Shown piece after piece: positions 8,279-15,995 of a stretch of 38,494 nt of DNA. A program made the position numbers and the translations under genes. The DNA comes from Fluviicola sp. (GTDB taxonomy: Bacteria; Bacteroidota; Bacteroidia; Flavobacteriales_D; Crocinitomicaceae): NCBI GenBank assembly GCA_031260455.1, contig JAIRJW010000035.1, positions 1 to 38,494 on the forward strand, given 5' to 3'. Each line of letters opens with the position of its first letter. Within the stretch, counting starts at the first letter, position 1. A model generated the notes under the pieces. It did not search any database. It was not told the DNA's origin and saw only the letters and a list, made by a program, of their open reading frames with translations.

Positions 8279-8593
8279 ATGGGTTCAACAAAAAAAGAAC
8301 AGTATCAGCCATATCAACTAAGATATGCGCAACTTTCAGATGCAATGGGTCATCCTGCGCGGATAGCTATCCTGGAACATCTGAACAGTCATTTCCGGGC
8401 TAACAGTCTTGAATTAATTTACGTAACAAAGCTTTCCAAATCCACAGTTAGTCAACACCTTAAGGAACTTCTGGATTCGAAATTGCTTTTTGAACGTTTT
8501 GATGACTACTCCAATATTCATTACTATTATCTGAATCCACGTGCTGGCTCGATGATGGAAGAAGTGGTTGATCAGATTTTCAGACGAAGCTAA
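8279..8593 (+). CDS. ArsR-type winged-helix transcriptional regulator
   Basis: 104-residue winged-helix DNA-binding protein. Residues 15-45 resemble the ArsR N-terminal helices (LSDAMGHPARIAILEHL), and the recognition helix is in TKLSKSTVSQHLKELLDSKLL, followed by a beta wing (FERFDDYSNIHYYYLNP). No CXC or other obvious metal-binding cysteines are present (there is no cysteine at all), so it is not a classical metal sensor. It is alone between hemJ and the enoyl-CoA hydratase gene, and is bracketed by mirror-image 22-bp palindromes, which suggests autoregulation and possibly control of the downstream gene. Ligand unknown. Confidence 0.9.
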   Translation: MGSTKKEQYQPYQLRYAQLSDAMGHPARIAILEHLNSHFRANSLELIYVTKLSKSTVSQHLKELLDSKLLFERFDDYSNIHYYYLNPRAGSMMEEVVDQIFRRS

Positions 8594-8599
8594 TCGCGA

Positions 8600-8621
8600 A
8601 CGTAATATTGCGGAATTACGT
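8600..8621. promoter_or_regulatory. Right operator-like palindrome of the ArsR-type gene
   Basis: Exact reverse complement of 8193-8214; its core CGTAATATTGCG is at 8601-8612. It lies between the ArsR-type stop and the promoter region of the enoyl-CoA hydratase gene (TAACTTTA at 8652-8659), so binding here could affect that gene. Confidence 0.6.
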
Positions 8622-8674
8622 CAAAAAAGTATAACTTCGGAAATAAGTCAATAACTTTACAGAAAGACTTTAAC

Positions 8675-9457
8675 ATGGCATACGAAAATATCTTGGTGTC
8701 TCAAACCGGACACATCCAAACAATTACCATCAACAGACCGAATCAGTTAAATGCACTCAATAAACAAACTATTTCGGAATTAAACCAGGCACTTGATGCG
8801 GCGAATAAAGATGCCGGAACAGGAGTGGTAATTCTGACCGGATCGGGTGAAAAAGCATTTGTTGCCGGAGCAGACATTAAAGAATTTGCAGATTTCTCCG
8901 TAGAAGAAGGGCGAAAGCTGGCTGCACAGGGACAAAAAATACTATTCTCATTGATTGAAAATATGAGCACTCCGGTGATTGCCGCTATAAACGGATTTGC
9001 ACTGGGCGGGGGATTGGAACTGGCAATGGCATCTCATATCCGCATTGCATCAGGTAATGCAAAAATGGGACTTCCGGAAGTGTCTTTGGGTGTGATCCCA
9101 GGATATGGAGGGACACAACGCCTGACACAGTTAGTAGGTCGTGGAAAAGCAAACGAAATGATTTTTACCGCCGGAATGATCCCGGCAGATGAAGCAAAAG
9201 CATGGGGTTTGGTAAACCATGTATGCGCTCCGGAAGAACTAATGAACCTGGCAAATGAGTTGGCAAATAAAATTCTGAAAAATTCGGGAACGGCCATTGC
9301 TTCGGCGATTCGTGCTGTAAATGCACTCTATGCTGAAGGAGGCCAGGCAGGTTTTGATGCAGAAGTGGAAGAATTCGGGAAATGTTTCGGGACCGCAGAC
9401 TTCAAAGAAGGAACAGGGGCATTTATTGAAAAACGAAAACCAAATTTCAGAGGATAA
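8675..9457 (+). CDS. Enoyl-CoA hydratase/isomerase family protein
   Basis: 260-residue crotonase-fold enzyme, expected to hydrate trans-2-enoyl-CoA in fatty-acid or butanoate metabolism. Oxyanion-hole motifs are visible (AFVAGADIKEF and NGFALGGGLELAMA), and both catalytic glutamates are present: one in GGGLELAMA and one in GLPEVSLGVIPGYGGTQRL. Length matches single-domain enoyl-CoA hydratases such as EchA/Crt. A weak -7 element, TAACTTTA (8652-8659), precedes the ATG by 15 bases, and the ArsR-type operator lies just upstream. The flippase gene begins immediately after the stop, so the two are probably co-transcribed. Exact acyl-CoA substrate not determinable. Confidence 0.93.
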   Translation: MAYENILVSQTGHIQTITINRPNQLNALNKQTISELNQALDAANKDAGTGVVILTGSGEKAFVAGADIKEFADFSVEEGRKLAAQGQKILFSLIENMSTPVIAAINGFALGGGLELAMASHIRIASGNAKMGLPEVSLGVIPGYGGTQRLTQLVGRGKANEMIFTAGMIPADEAKAWGLVNHVCAPEELMNLANELANKILKNSGTAIASAIRAVNALYAEGGQAGFDAEVEEFGKCFGTADFKEGTGAFIEKRKPNFRG

Positions 9458-10924
9458 TTGAATCCGCTTAAAAAATTACTTGGGCAAACAGCTGTTTATG
9501 GGTTATCCACCATTTTGGGGAGAACCCTTAACTATTTATTGGTGCCGCTTTATACTTCGGTTTTTGATAAACATCCTGAAGAATATGGTGTTGTATCGCA
9601 ACTGTATGCCTTTGTAGCCTTTTTAATGATTTTGCTGACCTTTGGAATGGAAACCACTTATTTCCGGTTCATTCAGGACAGTGATAACCGAAAGCAGGTT
9701 TTTCAGAATAGCTTCCTGACAGTCGTTCTGCTCAATATAGCCTTCTTTCTGGGAATATTTACCTTTGACAAACAGATTGCCAATGCCTTGCTTTTCGATG
9801 GGCATGTGGAATACATTATTCTGATGGGAGCAATCGTAGTGATAGATGCCATGTCGAGTTTGCCACTTGCCAAATTGAGAGCGGAAGAAAAAGCCAAACA
9901 GTTTGCGATTATTCAGTTTTCTTCGATTGGAGCAAACATCTTCCTCAATGTGGTGCTGCTTTTGTTTTTTGTGAATCCCGAAGACCCTAAAGACGGTGTA
10001 TTTTTCATCCTGATTGCCAACCTGATTTCCAGTTTTGTGAAACCCTTATTTCTTCGGAAAGATTTCAGGGAAATTCGCTTTAAAGTCGATTTTTCATTGT
10101 TGAAAAAAATGCTGGTTTACGCCATTCCGATTGTGATAGCTGGGTTTGCCGGAATCATCAACGAAGTGATCGACCGGATTATGCTGAAACAAATGCTTTA
10201 TGACCCTGCAAATGGATTCACAGCCAAAATGGCCGATGCGGAAATCGGGATTTACAGTGCCTGCTACAAACTCGCTATGCTGGTAACGATACTGCTTCAG
10301 GCATATCGCTATGCAGCAGAACCGTTCTTTTTCAACCAGATGAAAAACCAGGAGCGGAATAAATTGTATGTGAAACTGATGAATTACTTCATGGCAATAG
10401 TCTGTGTTGTATTCCTGGGTGTATCGCTGAATCTGGAGATTTTCAAGTATTTCATTTCCAGCAAAACTTATTGGGAAGGGTTAAAGATCGTTCCGGTATT
10501 GCTTTTGGCTAATGTGTTCCTGGGGATTTACTTCAATCAAAGTATCTGGTACAAACTCACGAATCAGACCAGGTTTGGAGCCTATATTTCTATCATGGGT
10601 GCCGTTCTGACGATCGGGATTAATTATCTCTTCATTCCGAAATTCGGTTATGTGGCCAGTGCCTGGGCAACGATGATTGTTTATGCATTCCAGATGACTA
10701 TATCCTATCTCTGGGGGCAAAAACACTTTCCGATCAAATATAACCTCCGCAAGTTTTTCCTGTATCTGGGCCTGAGTATTCTTCTCTATTTCGTAGCTGG
10801 CAAAATTCCATACGGAAATCACACAGTCATTCGGTTTATCGCCAATAATCTGCTGATTGCATTCTACATCTATATCGTGTTGTCTGTGGAAGGAGTGAAA
10901 CTTTCGGCATTGCGAAAAAGATAA
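9458..10924 (+). CDS. Polysaccharide flippase (MOP/Wzx-like membrane protein)
   Basis: 488-residue polytopic membrane protein of the multidrug/oligosaccharidyl-lipid/polysaccharide (MOP) superfamily. The N-terminus (LLGQTAVYGLSTILGRTLNYLLVPLYTSVF) and about 12-14 hydrophobic segments fit Wzx-type flippases, which move lipid-linked sugar units across the inner membrane. The start is a TTG directly abutting the enoyl-CoA hydratase TAA; AGAGGA just upstream could act as a ribosome-binding site, and no ATG is available before residue 50 or so. Glycosyltransferases occur in the window but far away (24-26 kb), so the lipid-linked substrate is unknown. Confidence 0.88.
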   Translation: MNPLKKLLGQTAVYGLSTILGRTLNYLLVPLYTSVFDKHPEEYGVVSQLYAFVAFLMILLTFGMETTYFRFIQDSDNRKQVFQNSFLTVVLLNIAFFLGIFTFDKQIANALLFDGHVEYIILMGAIVVIDAMSSLPLAKLRAEEKAKQFAIIQFSSIGANIFLNVVLLLFFVNPEDPKDGVFFILIANLISSFVKPLFLRKDFREIRFKVDFSLLKKMLVYAIPIVIAGFAGIINEVIDRIMLKQMLYDPANGFTAKMADAEIGIYSACYKLAMLVTILLQAYRYAAEPFFFNQMKNQERNKLYVKLMNYFMAIVCVVFLGVSLNLEIFKYFISSKTYWEGLKIVPVLLLANVFLGIYFNQSIWYKLTNQTRFGAYISIMGAVLTIGINYLFIPKFGYVASAWATMIVYAFQMTISYLWGQKHFPIKYNLRKFFLYLGLSILLYFVAGKIPYGNHTVIRFIANNLLIAFYIYIVLSVEGVKLSALRKR

Positions 10925-11021
10925 TTTTTGCAGTTTAATAATTTCAGATCATTGGATTCAATAAATCACGCCGTTCCTGCAACTATTTTCACTATCTTTC
11001 GTATAAAAGAATTGATTTTCG

Positions 11022-11029
11022 TAACTTTG
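11022..11029 (+). promoter_or_regulatory. -7 element of the HU-like/SPOR gene
   Basis: TAACTTTG, a perfect TAnnTTTG match, is four bases from the ATG at 11034, so the transcript is probably leaderless. Confidence 0.6.
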
Positions 11030-11033
11030 TGAC

Positions 11034-12230
11034 ATGCTGACAGTTGAACAACTCATAGGGGATTTATTACTGCAACACAATTGTGTCATTGTTCCTTCTT
11101 TTGGTGGTTTTGTTGCGCAACGGATGTCTGCTAAAATCGATCCGGCGAAAGGAATAATCATTCCGCCTAAAAAATCAGTCTTATTCAATAAGCAATTGAT
11201 CAACAATGACGGCTTGCTGATTGCAGCTTTGTCACAGGCAAATGCAATCAGCTACTCCGAAGCAGCTCATGAAGTTCAGGCCCACATTTTGGAATGGGAG
11301 GCAAAATTGCAGATGGGAGGCAGAATCACAATTGACCGTGTTGGAAACTTGTTTTATGACCAGGAGCGAAATCTGTGCTTTGAGCAGGATCGTTTTTATA
11401 ATTTATTGCTGGAATCATTCGGATTAAGTTCCGTACATTTCATTTCGGCATCTGACGCACAGGCACAGGAATCTCATCAGGTGGTACTGAACCTGGTGAA
11501 AGCGGCGGAGATTGAAGAAAAACGGGTTGTTCCGCATGCCAGCCCATCTTTTATACTGGTTGAAGAACCGATTGTTCCGGTATCGGAAGAAGTAATCGCT
11601 CATCCGGCACTTGCAGCTAAAAAGAAATCAAATACCTGGCGTTACGTTGTGGCGGCTTGTTTGCTGCCGGTTGCATTTTATTCTTTCTGGCTTCCGATGA
11701 AAACGGATGTGCTCGAATCAGGAGTGATTTCCCTTTCGGATTTCAACCCGTTCCGTTCCGGGAAACCGGGAACGTACAAAATGCCGGAAACAAATTATCA
11801 TTTCCCGGAACGGCTGAAGAATCAGCAATTGGAGCATTTACCGAAGAATGTAGAGATTTTTTCCTATGAAATGGACGAAGATACCTATGTGCCGGTTTCC
11901 CTGACAAAGAAAAAAGCGGTTTCGGTTCCGAAAGAAAAAAAGCCCGTGGAAAAAACAGTTCCTGTGACGGTGAAAGAAACGCCAAAACCGGTTGAACCGG
12001 TAGTTCCTGTAACTGCAGTAGCCACTAACGGAGCGCAGATCATCGTCGGAAGTTATTCAAGCAGACAAAATGCGGAAGAACTGATCCAATTACTGGCATC
12101 CAATGGAATTATTGGAAAAATCATGGAAAAAGATGGCAAAATCCGTGTTACTGCAGGAAGTGCAGATCAGTTCAAACAATTGGAACCGAAATTAAAATCA
12201 TTAGGAATTGCTTTCTGGATTTTAAAATAA
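11034..12230 (+). CDS. HU-CCDC81-type / transmembrane / SPOR protein
   Basis: 398-residue protein with three parts. Residues 1-130 resemble the bacterial HU-CCDC81 domains (LIGDLLLQHNCVIVPSFGGF, then GGRITIDRVGNLFYD), an IHF/HU-like fold found in Bacteroidota. A single transmembrane segment lies at about 202-222 (TWRYVVAACLLPVAFYSFWL). A Lys/Pro/Val-rich linker (about 290-325) leads to a C-terminal SPOR domain at about 328-398 (IIVGSYSSRQNAEELIQLL), which binds denuded septal peptidoglycan. The topology suggests a cytoplasmic HU-like head and a periplasmic SPOR tail, probably a cell-division or envelope factor. Family-level call is good; whether the head touches DNA is unknown. Confidence 0.85.
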   Translation: MLTVEQLIGDLLLQHNCVIVPSFGGFVAQRMSAKIDPAKGIIIPPKKSVLFNKQLINNDGLLIAALSQANAISYSEAAHEVQAHILEWEAKLQMGGRITIDRVGNLFYDQERNLCFEQDRFYNLLLESFGLSSVHFISASDAQAQESHQVVLNLVKAAEIEEKRVVPHASPSFILVEEPIVPVSEEVIAHPALAAKKKSNTWRYVVAACLLPVAFYSFWLPMKTDVLESGVISLSDFNPFRSGKPGTYKMPETNYHFPERLKNQQLEHLPKNVEIFSYEMDEDTYVPVSLTKKKAVSVPKEKKPVEKTVPVTVKETPKPVEPVVPVTAVATNGAQIIVGSYSSRQNAEELIQLLASNGIIGKIMEKDGKIRVTAGSADQFKQLEPKLKSLGIAFWILK

Positions 12231-12273
12231 GCTGAGAATCATTTTTACAAATTAAGTTCGTACATTGGTAAAA

Positions 12274-12281
12274 TAATTTTG
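12274..12281 (+). promoter_or_regulatory. -7 element of the ABC export operon
   Basis: TAATTTTG fits TAnnTTTG and lies 17 bases before the ATG of the adaptor gene at 12299, consistent with a promoter for the three-gene operon. Confidence 0.5.
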
Positions 12282-12298
12282 TTTAGTTTATCATACCG

Positions 12299-13378
12299 AT
12301 GAGATTATTGATTACAATTTTATTACTGTTGTTACTGGTTTCCTGTGGCCCAAAATCAGAAACGATTCATCCGAAAGTTCAGGATATTTCATCATCCATT
12401 TATGCATCAGGAACAATCAAAAGTAAAAATCAGTACCAGGTTGTTCCACTTGTTTCCGGTACTATTCAGGATGTTTTAATTGATGACGGGGATTATGTCA
12501 CAAAAGGGCAGCTATTATTTCGTATTGATAACAAAGCACAGCAGATTAATGAAGAAAATGCGGCACTTTCTGCATCTTATTATGATTTGAGCGAAAATCA
12601 GGATAAACTGGAAGATGCCCGGAATGCAATTGTCTTGGCAAGAGAAAAGCTCAAAACGGATTCGCTGCTGTATGTGCGGCAATTAAACCTGTTCAAACAA
12701 AATGCAACTTCAAAAGTGGACCTCGAACAGCGTGAACTGACTTACCAAAGTTCTCAGAATGCACTTTCCAACGCGGAAATTCATTACAATGACCTGAAAC
12801 GACAGATCAGTTTCAATGCGAAGCAGGCAAAAAATAATCTGGCTTTGTCTTCCAAATCAACTTCCGATTTTGAAATCCGGAGTGACCTGAACGGAAGGGT
12901 TTACAGTGTTTTAATCGAAAAGGGAGATCTGGTCGGACCACAAATTCCGCTGGCTGTTGTGGGTGCGGCAGATAGTTTTATACTGGAAATGCAGGTTGAT
13001 GAATACGATATCGCAAAAATCGATTTGAATATGCGTGTTTATGTGACAATGGACAGCTACAAAGGGCAGGCTTTTGAAGCGAAAGTCAGCAAAATCAACC
13101 CGCTGATGAACGAAAGTTCTAAAACATTCAAGGTCGAAGCCATTTTTACCAAAGGACCTAAGCACATATTTCCGAATACTTCTTTTGAAGCGAATATTGT
13201 TCTGGAATCCCGCCAAAAAGTGCTGACGATTCCAAGAACATATTTATTGAAAGACGATTTTGTTCAACTGGCTGACGGGAAAAAAGTCAAGGTCAAGGTC
13301 GGGCTGCGCGATTTTGAATACGTAGAAATTCTTTCAGGATTGAAATCCTCGGATGAAATAATGCTGGAAACGGAATGA
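12299..13378 (+). CDS. HlyD/MacA-family periplasmic adaptor lipoprotein
   Basis: 359-residue membrane-fusion protein. A lipobox ends in LLVSCG (Cys16). The lipoyl/barrel-sandwich half-motif is visible near residues 50-80 (GTIQDVLIDDGDYVTKGQLLFRIDNKA), followed by a coiled-coil hairpin at about 80-190 and the second lipoyl half (LNGRVYSVLIEKGDLVGPQIPL). Such adaptors bridge an inner-membrane pump to an outer-membrane channel. The next gene overlaps its stop by four bases (ATGA), so it is translationally coupled to the permease. No TolC-like channel is in the window. Substrate unknown. Confidence 0.9.
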   Translation: MRLLITILLLLLLVSCGPKSETIHPKVQDISSSIYASGTIKSKNQYQVVPLVSGTIQDVLIDDGDYVTKGQLLFRIDNKAQQINEENAALSASYYDLSENQDKLEDARNAIVLAREKLKTDSLLYVRQLNLFKQNATSKVDLEQRELTYQSSQNALSNAEIHYNDLKRQISFNAKQAKNNLALSSKSTSDFEIRSDLNGRVYSVLIEKGDLVGPQIPLAVVGAADSFILEMQVDEYDIAKIDLNMRVYVTMDSYKGQAFEAKVSKINPLMNESSKTFKVEAIFTKGPKHIFPNTSFEANIVLESRQKVLTIPRTYLLKDDFVQLADGKKVKVKVGLRDFEYVEILSGLKSSDEIMLETE

Positions 13379-14631
13379 GAATCGGGTTGATCATAAGTAT
13401 TTCAAAGGCTCTGCTGATGGCTCGCTGGAAGCAAACATTGGTTGCGGCTGTGGGGGTGACATTTAGTATTACCATGTTTATCACCTTACTGAGCTTCATG
13501 ACCGGGTTGAATAACCTGCTTGATGGCTTAATTCTCAACCGGACTCCGCATGTGCATATCTATGAAGAAATGCATCCCTCGGAAAAACAACCAATTAATT
13601 ATTCTGCTGACGGACAGGGACACAACTTTATCAGTTCCATCAAACCCAAAAATGAACTGTTGGATATCCGCAACAGCACTGCCATTATGAAATCCTTAAA
13701 AGATGATTCGCGCGTTCTGGGGGTCAGCCCGAAAGTGAATGTCCAAGTTTTTTATAATGTAGGTGCCGTTGATCTGAACGGGGTACTCAACGGGATTGAT
13801 GCGGTGGAAGAGAACCGTTTGTTTTCCTTTTCAGAATATGTGGTGGAAGGAAATTACCAGGATTTGAAGAATGTTCCGAACAGTATTATTCTGGGGAAAG
13901 GAGCCGCAGAGCAAATTCTGGCAAATGTGGGTGACAATATTCAGATCACGACTTCCAAAGGACAGCGTGTTCAATTAAAAGTTGTTGGTTATTTTCAGTC
14001 CGGGCTCCAGGATATTGACAAGGTTCAAAGCTACGTTTCAATGGCCACGGCTCAGAAATTGCTTGGTGAAAGCAATAGCTACATGACGGATATCCAGGTG
14101 AAATTGCTGGATATCAATGAAGCGCCGGAAGTGGCGAAGGAATACCGGCAGATTTACGATGTGGAGGCAGTTGATATTCAAACGGCCAATGCGCAGTTCG
14201 AAACGGGAACCGCTATACGGACGCTGATTTCTTATGCCGTAGGAATTACCTTACTCATCGTTTCGGGATTTGGAATTTACAATATCCTGAATATGATGAT
14301 CTACGAAAAAATGGATACGATCGCGATTCTTAAAGCAACAGGTTTTTCCGGGAAAGATGTAAAGCGCGTTTTTATTATGATCGCACTGACAATAGGTATT
14401 TTCGGAGGGTTATTCGGGCTCTTCTTCGGATTCCTAATCTCCTCTGGAATTGACCAGATTCCATTCAAAACCGATGCTCTTCCGACAATTAAAACATACC
14501 CGATCAATTACGATCCGAGGTATTATCTCATCGGTGGGATTTTTTCGGTGATCACAACCTATTATGCAGGATATTTTCCATCCAGGAAGGCAAGTAAAGT
14601 AGATCCGGTAGTAATTATCAGAGGAAAATAA
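13375..14631 (+). CDS. FtsX/MacB-like ABC transporter permease
   Basis: 418-residue permease of the FtsX/LolCE/MacB type. It has one N-terminal transmembrane helix (about 20-43), a large periplasmic domain (about 45-270) and three C-terminal helices. The conserved stretch after the second helix (NILNMMIYEKMDTIAILKATGFSGKDVKRVFI) is diagnostic of this family. It is a mechanotransmission-type transporter, usually extracting lipoproteins or exporting peptides and macrolides. It overlaps the adaptor gene by four bases and is followed after one base by the ATPase gene. Confidence 0.92.
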   Translation: MRIGLIISISKALLMARWKQTLVAAVGVTFSITMFITLLSFMTGLNNLLDGLILNRTPHVHIYEEMHPSEKQPINYSADGQGHNFISSIKPKNELLDIRNSTAIMKSLKDDSRVLGVSPKVNVQVFYNVGAVDLNGVLNGIDAVEENRLFSFSEYVVEGNYQDLKNVPNSIILGKGAAEQILANVGDNIQITTSKGQRVQLKVVGYFQSGLQDIDKVQSYVSMATAQKLLGESNSYMTDIQVKLLDINEAPEVAKEYRQIYDVEAVDIQTANAQFETGTAIRTLISYAVGITLLIVSGFGIYNILNMMIYEKMDTIAILKATGFSGKDVKRVFIMIALTIGIFGGLFGLFFGFLISSGIDQIPFKTDALPTIKTYPINYDPRYYLIGGIFSVITTYYAGYFPSRKASKVDPVVIIRGK

Positions 14632-14632
14632 C

Positions 14633-15313
14633 ATGAGTTCGATTGTTCTACAGGCAAAAGAGATTTCCAAGTTCTTTCACGATCCCTTCGATATTCAGGT
14701 ATTGAAAAAGATCAGCTTTGTGATTGAGAGGGGAGAATTCACATCGATTATCGGAAAATCAGGTTGTGGGAAATCTACCTTGCTTTATATCTTGTCTACC
14801 ATGGACACGGATTATGAGGGAGACCTGCTGATTGACGGACAAGTTATGCGTGGAAAAAAGGAATCGGAACTGGCCCGGGTCCGGAACGGAAAGATCGGTT
14901 TTGTTTTCCAGTTTCACTACCTGCTGAACGAATTTTCGGTCTTGAAAAATGTAATGCTTCCGGGTTTGAAGCTAAATCAGCTGAGTTCGGCAGAAGTGGA
15001 GCACAATGCTTACGAAAAACTCAAAATCCTCGGAATTCAGGATGAAGCGCTGAAGATGCCGAATCAACTTTCGGGCGGACAAAAGCAACGGGTGGCTATT
15101 GCACGGGCATTGATTAATAGTCCGCTGATCGTGATGGGGGATGAGCCGACCGGAAACCTGGATAAGAAAAACACGGAAATCGTCTTTGAGATTTTTAAGG
15201 AACTGGCAGAGGAATTCGGGCAGTCGTTATTGATCGTGACGCATGACAATGAATTCGCTGAGCGTACACATCGCATTATCGAAATGGAAGACGGAATGAT
15301 TATCCGTTCCTGA
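14633..15313 (+). CDS. LolD/MacB-type ABC transporter ATPase
   Basis: 226-residue nucleotide-binding protein powering the preceding permease. Walker A is GKSGCGKS (around residue 43), the signature is LSGGQKQR, and Walker B is LIVMGDEPTGNLD, followed by the switch His in IVTHDNEFAE. Length and sequence match the LolD/MacB/FtsE subfamily. Together with the adaptor and permease it forms a MacAB-like tripartite system, but MacB proper is a fused ATPase-permease whereas here the two are separate genes. Confidence 0.95.
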   Translation: MSSIVLQAKEISKFFHDPFDIQVLKKISFVIERGEFTSIIGKSGCGKSTLLYILSTMDTDYEGDLLIDGQVMRGKKESELARVRNGKIGFVFQFHYLLNEFSVLKNVMLPGLKLNQLSSAEVEHNAYEKLKILGIQDEALKMPNQLSGGQKQRVAIARALINSPLIVMGDEPTGNLDKKNTEIVFEIFKELAEEFGQSLLIVTHDNEFAERTHRIIEMEDGMIIRS

Positions 15314-15318
15314 ATTTT

Positions 15319-15379
15319 CCTTTGCGCCCTTCGTTTCTTTGTAGTTGTTTTGAATGCAAAGATGCCGGGAGCACAAAGG
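15319..15379. repeat. Degenerate intergenic palindromic repeat
   Basis: An imperfect inverted repeat between convergent genes. The left arm (15319-15341) begins CCTTTGCGCCC, the right arm (15356-15379) ends in CACAAAGG, and the loop is 15342-15355. It resembles the CTTTGCG/CGCAAAG intergenic repeats I associate with Bacteroidota genomes, but is worn. It may also act as a bidirectional terminator for the ABC operon and the doxX-like gene. Confidence 0.5.
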
Positions 15380-15398
15380 TTTAAAACGTAGTTGACGA

Positions 15399-15773
15399 TT
15401 AAGCTACCGGAGGCGCTATTCTCTTTTTCCAGAAAATATGGGAAACTGCCAGAATTCCAAAGAAAACGAGCGGCGTAATAACATTGGAAACCGGATCACC
15501 GTTTGATGCATGGAGAATACTTGCCGAGATCAACGTAATTCCGAAACCGGCATAAGCCCACTCTTTAATCGAACGGTTGAAAAAAGGAATCATTAAAACC
15601 AGAGCTCCCAGAATTTTTGCCAGCCCCAGTTCAATGCGGAAGGCATCCTGGAAACCCATTTTGATGAAATTTGCCTGAACTTCAGGTGAAGTGAAATACA
15701 TGGATGCTGAGAATAACATCATGACTGAAAATAAGCTGGTTGTCGTCCAAAAAGTAATTGCATTCTTTTTCAT
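15399..15773 (-). CDS. DoxX-family membrane protein
   Basis: 124-residue protein with four hydrophobic segments, matching the DoxX/DoxD-like family. The segments include ITFWTTTSLFSVMMLFSASMYF, the motif GLAKILGALVLMIPFF and VITPLVFFGILAVSHIFW. The function of this subfamily is not established; some members are linked to redox or quinone chemistry. A perfect -7 element, TAACTTTG on the minus strand (15791-15798), lies 17 bases before the ATG. It is a single-gene unit facing the ABC operon. Confidence 0.85.
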   Translation of the reverse strand: MKKNAITFWTTTSLFSVMMLFSASMYFTSPEVQANFIKMGFQDAFRIELGLAKILGALVLMIPFFNRSIKEWAYAGFGITLISASILHASNGDPVSNVITPLVFFGILAVSHIFWKKRIAPPVA

Positions 15774-15790
15774 GTGTTTGAATTTTTGAG

Positions 15791-15798
15791 CAAAGTTA
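15791..15798 (-). promoter_or_regulatory. -7 element of the DoxX-family gene
   Basis: Reads TAACTTTG on the minus strand, 17 bases before the ATG at 15773. No clear -33 TTG at standard spacing was seen. Confidence 0.55.
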
Positions 15799-15995
15799 TC
15801 GTAATTAGTTTATTTTTTGTCTTAATTTCCTTTTAGAACGAGTTTCCATGTATATGCATGAACCAGTTTTCTGTGCCGGAAAGATGCTGGCTATCAGAGA
15901 TACGGCAGGATTGCTTTCCGGAAAATAGAACTACTACAAATACCTTTTCAGTAACCGGAATTAAAACCGGTGTGGGTATTTGCTGTATGAAAATA

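Noticed and set aside
12299..15313. Dedicated antibiotic-export or lipoprotein (Lol) operon
   Set aside because: The architecture fits the MacAB/Lol superfamily, but substrate cannot be told from sequence, so only the family-level call is kept.
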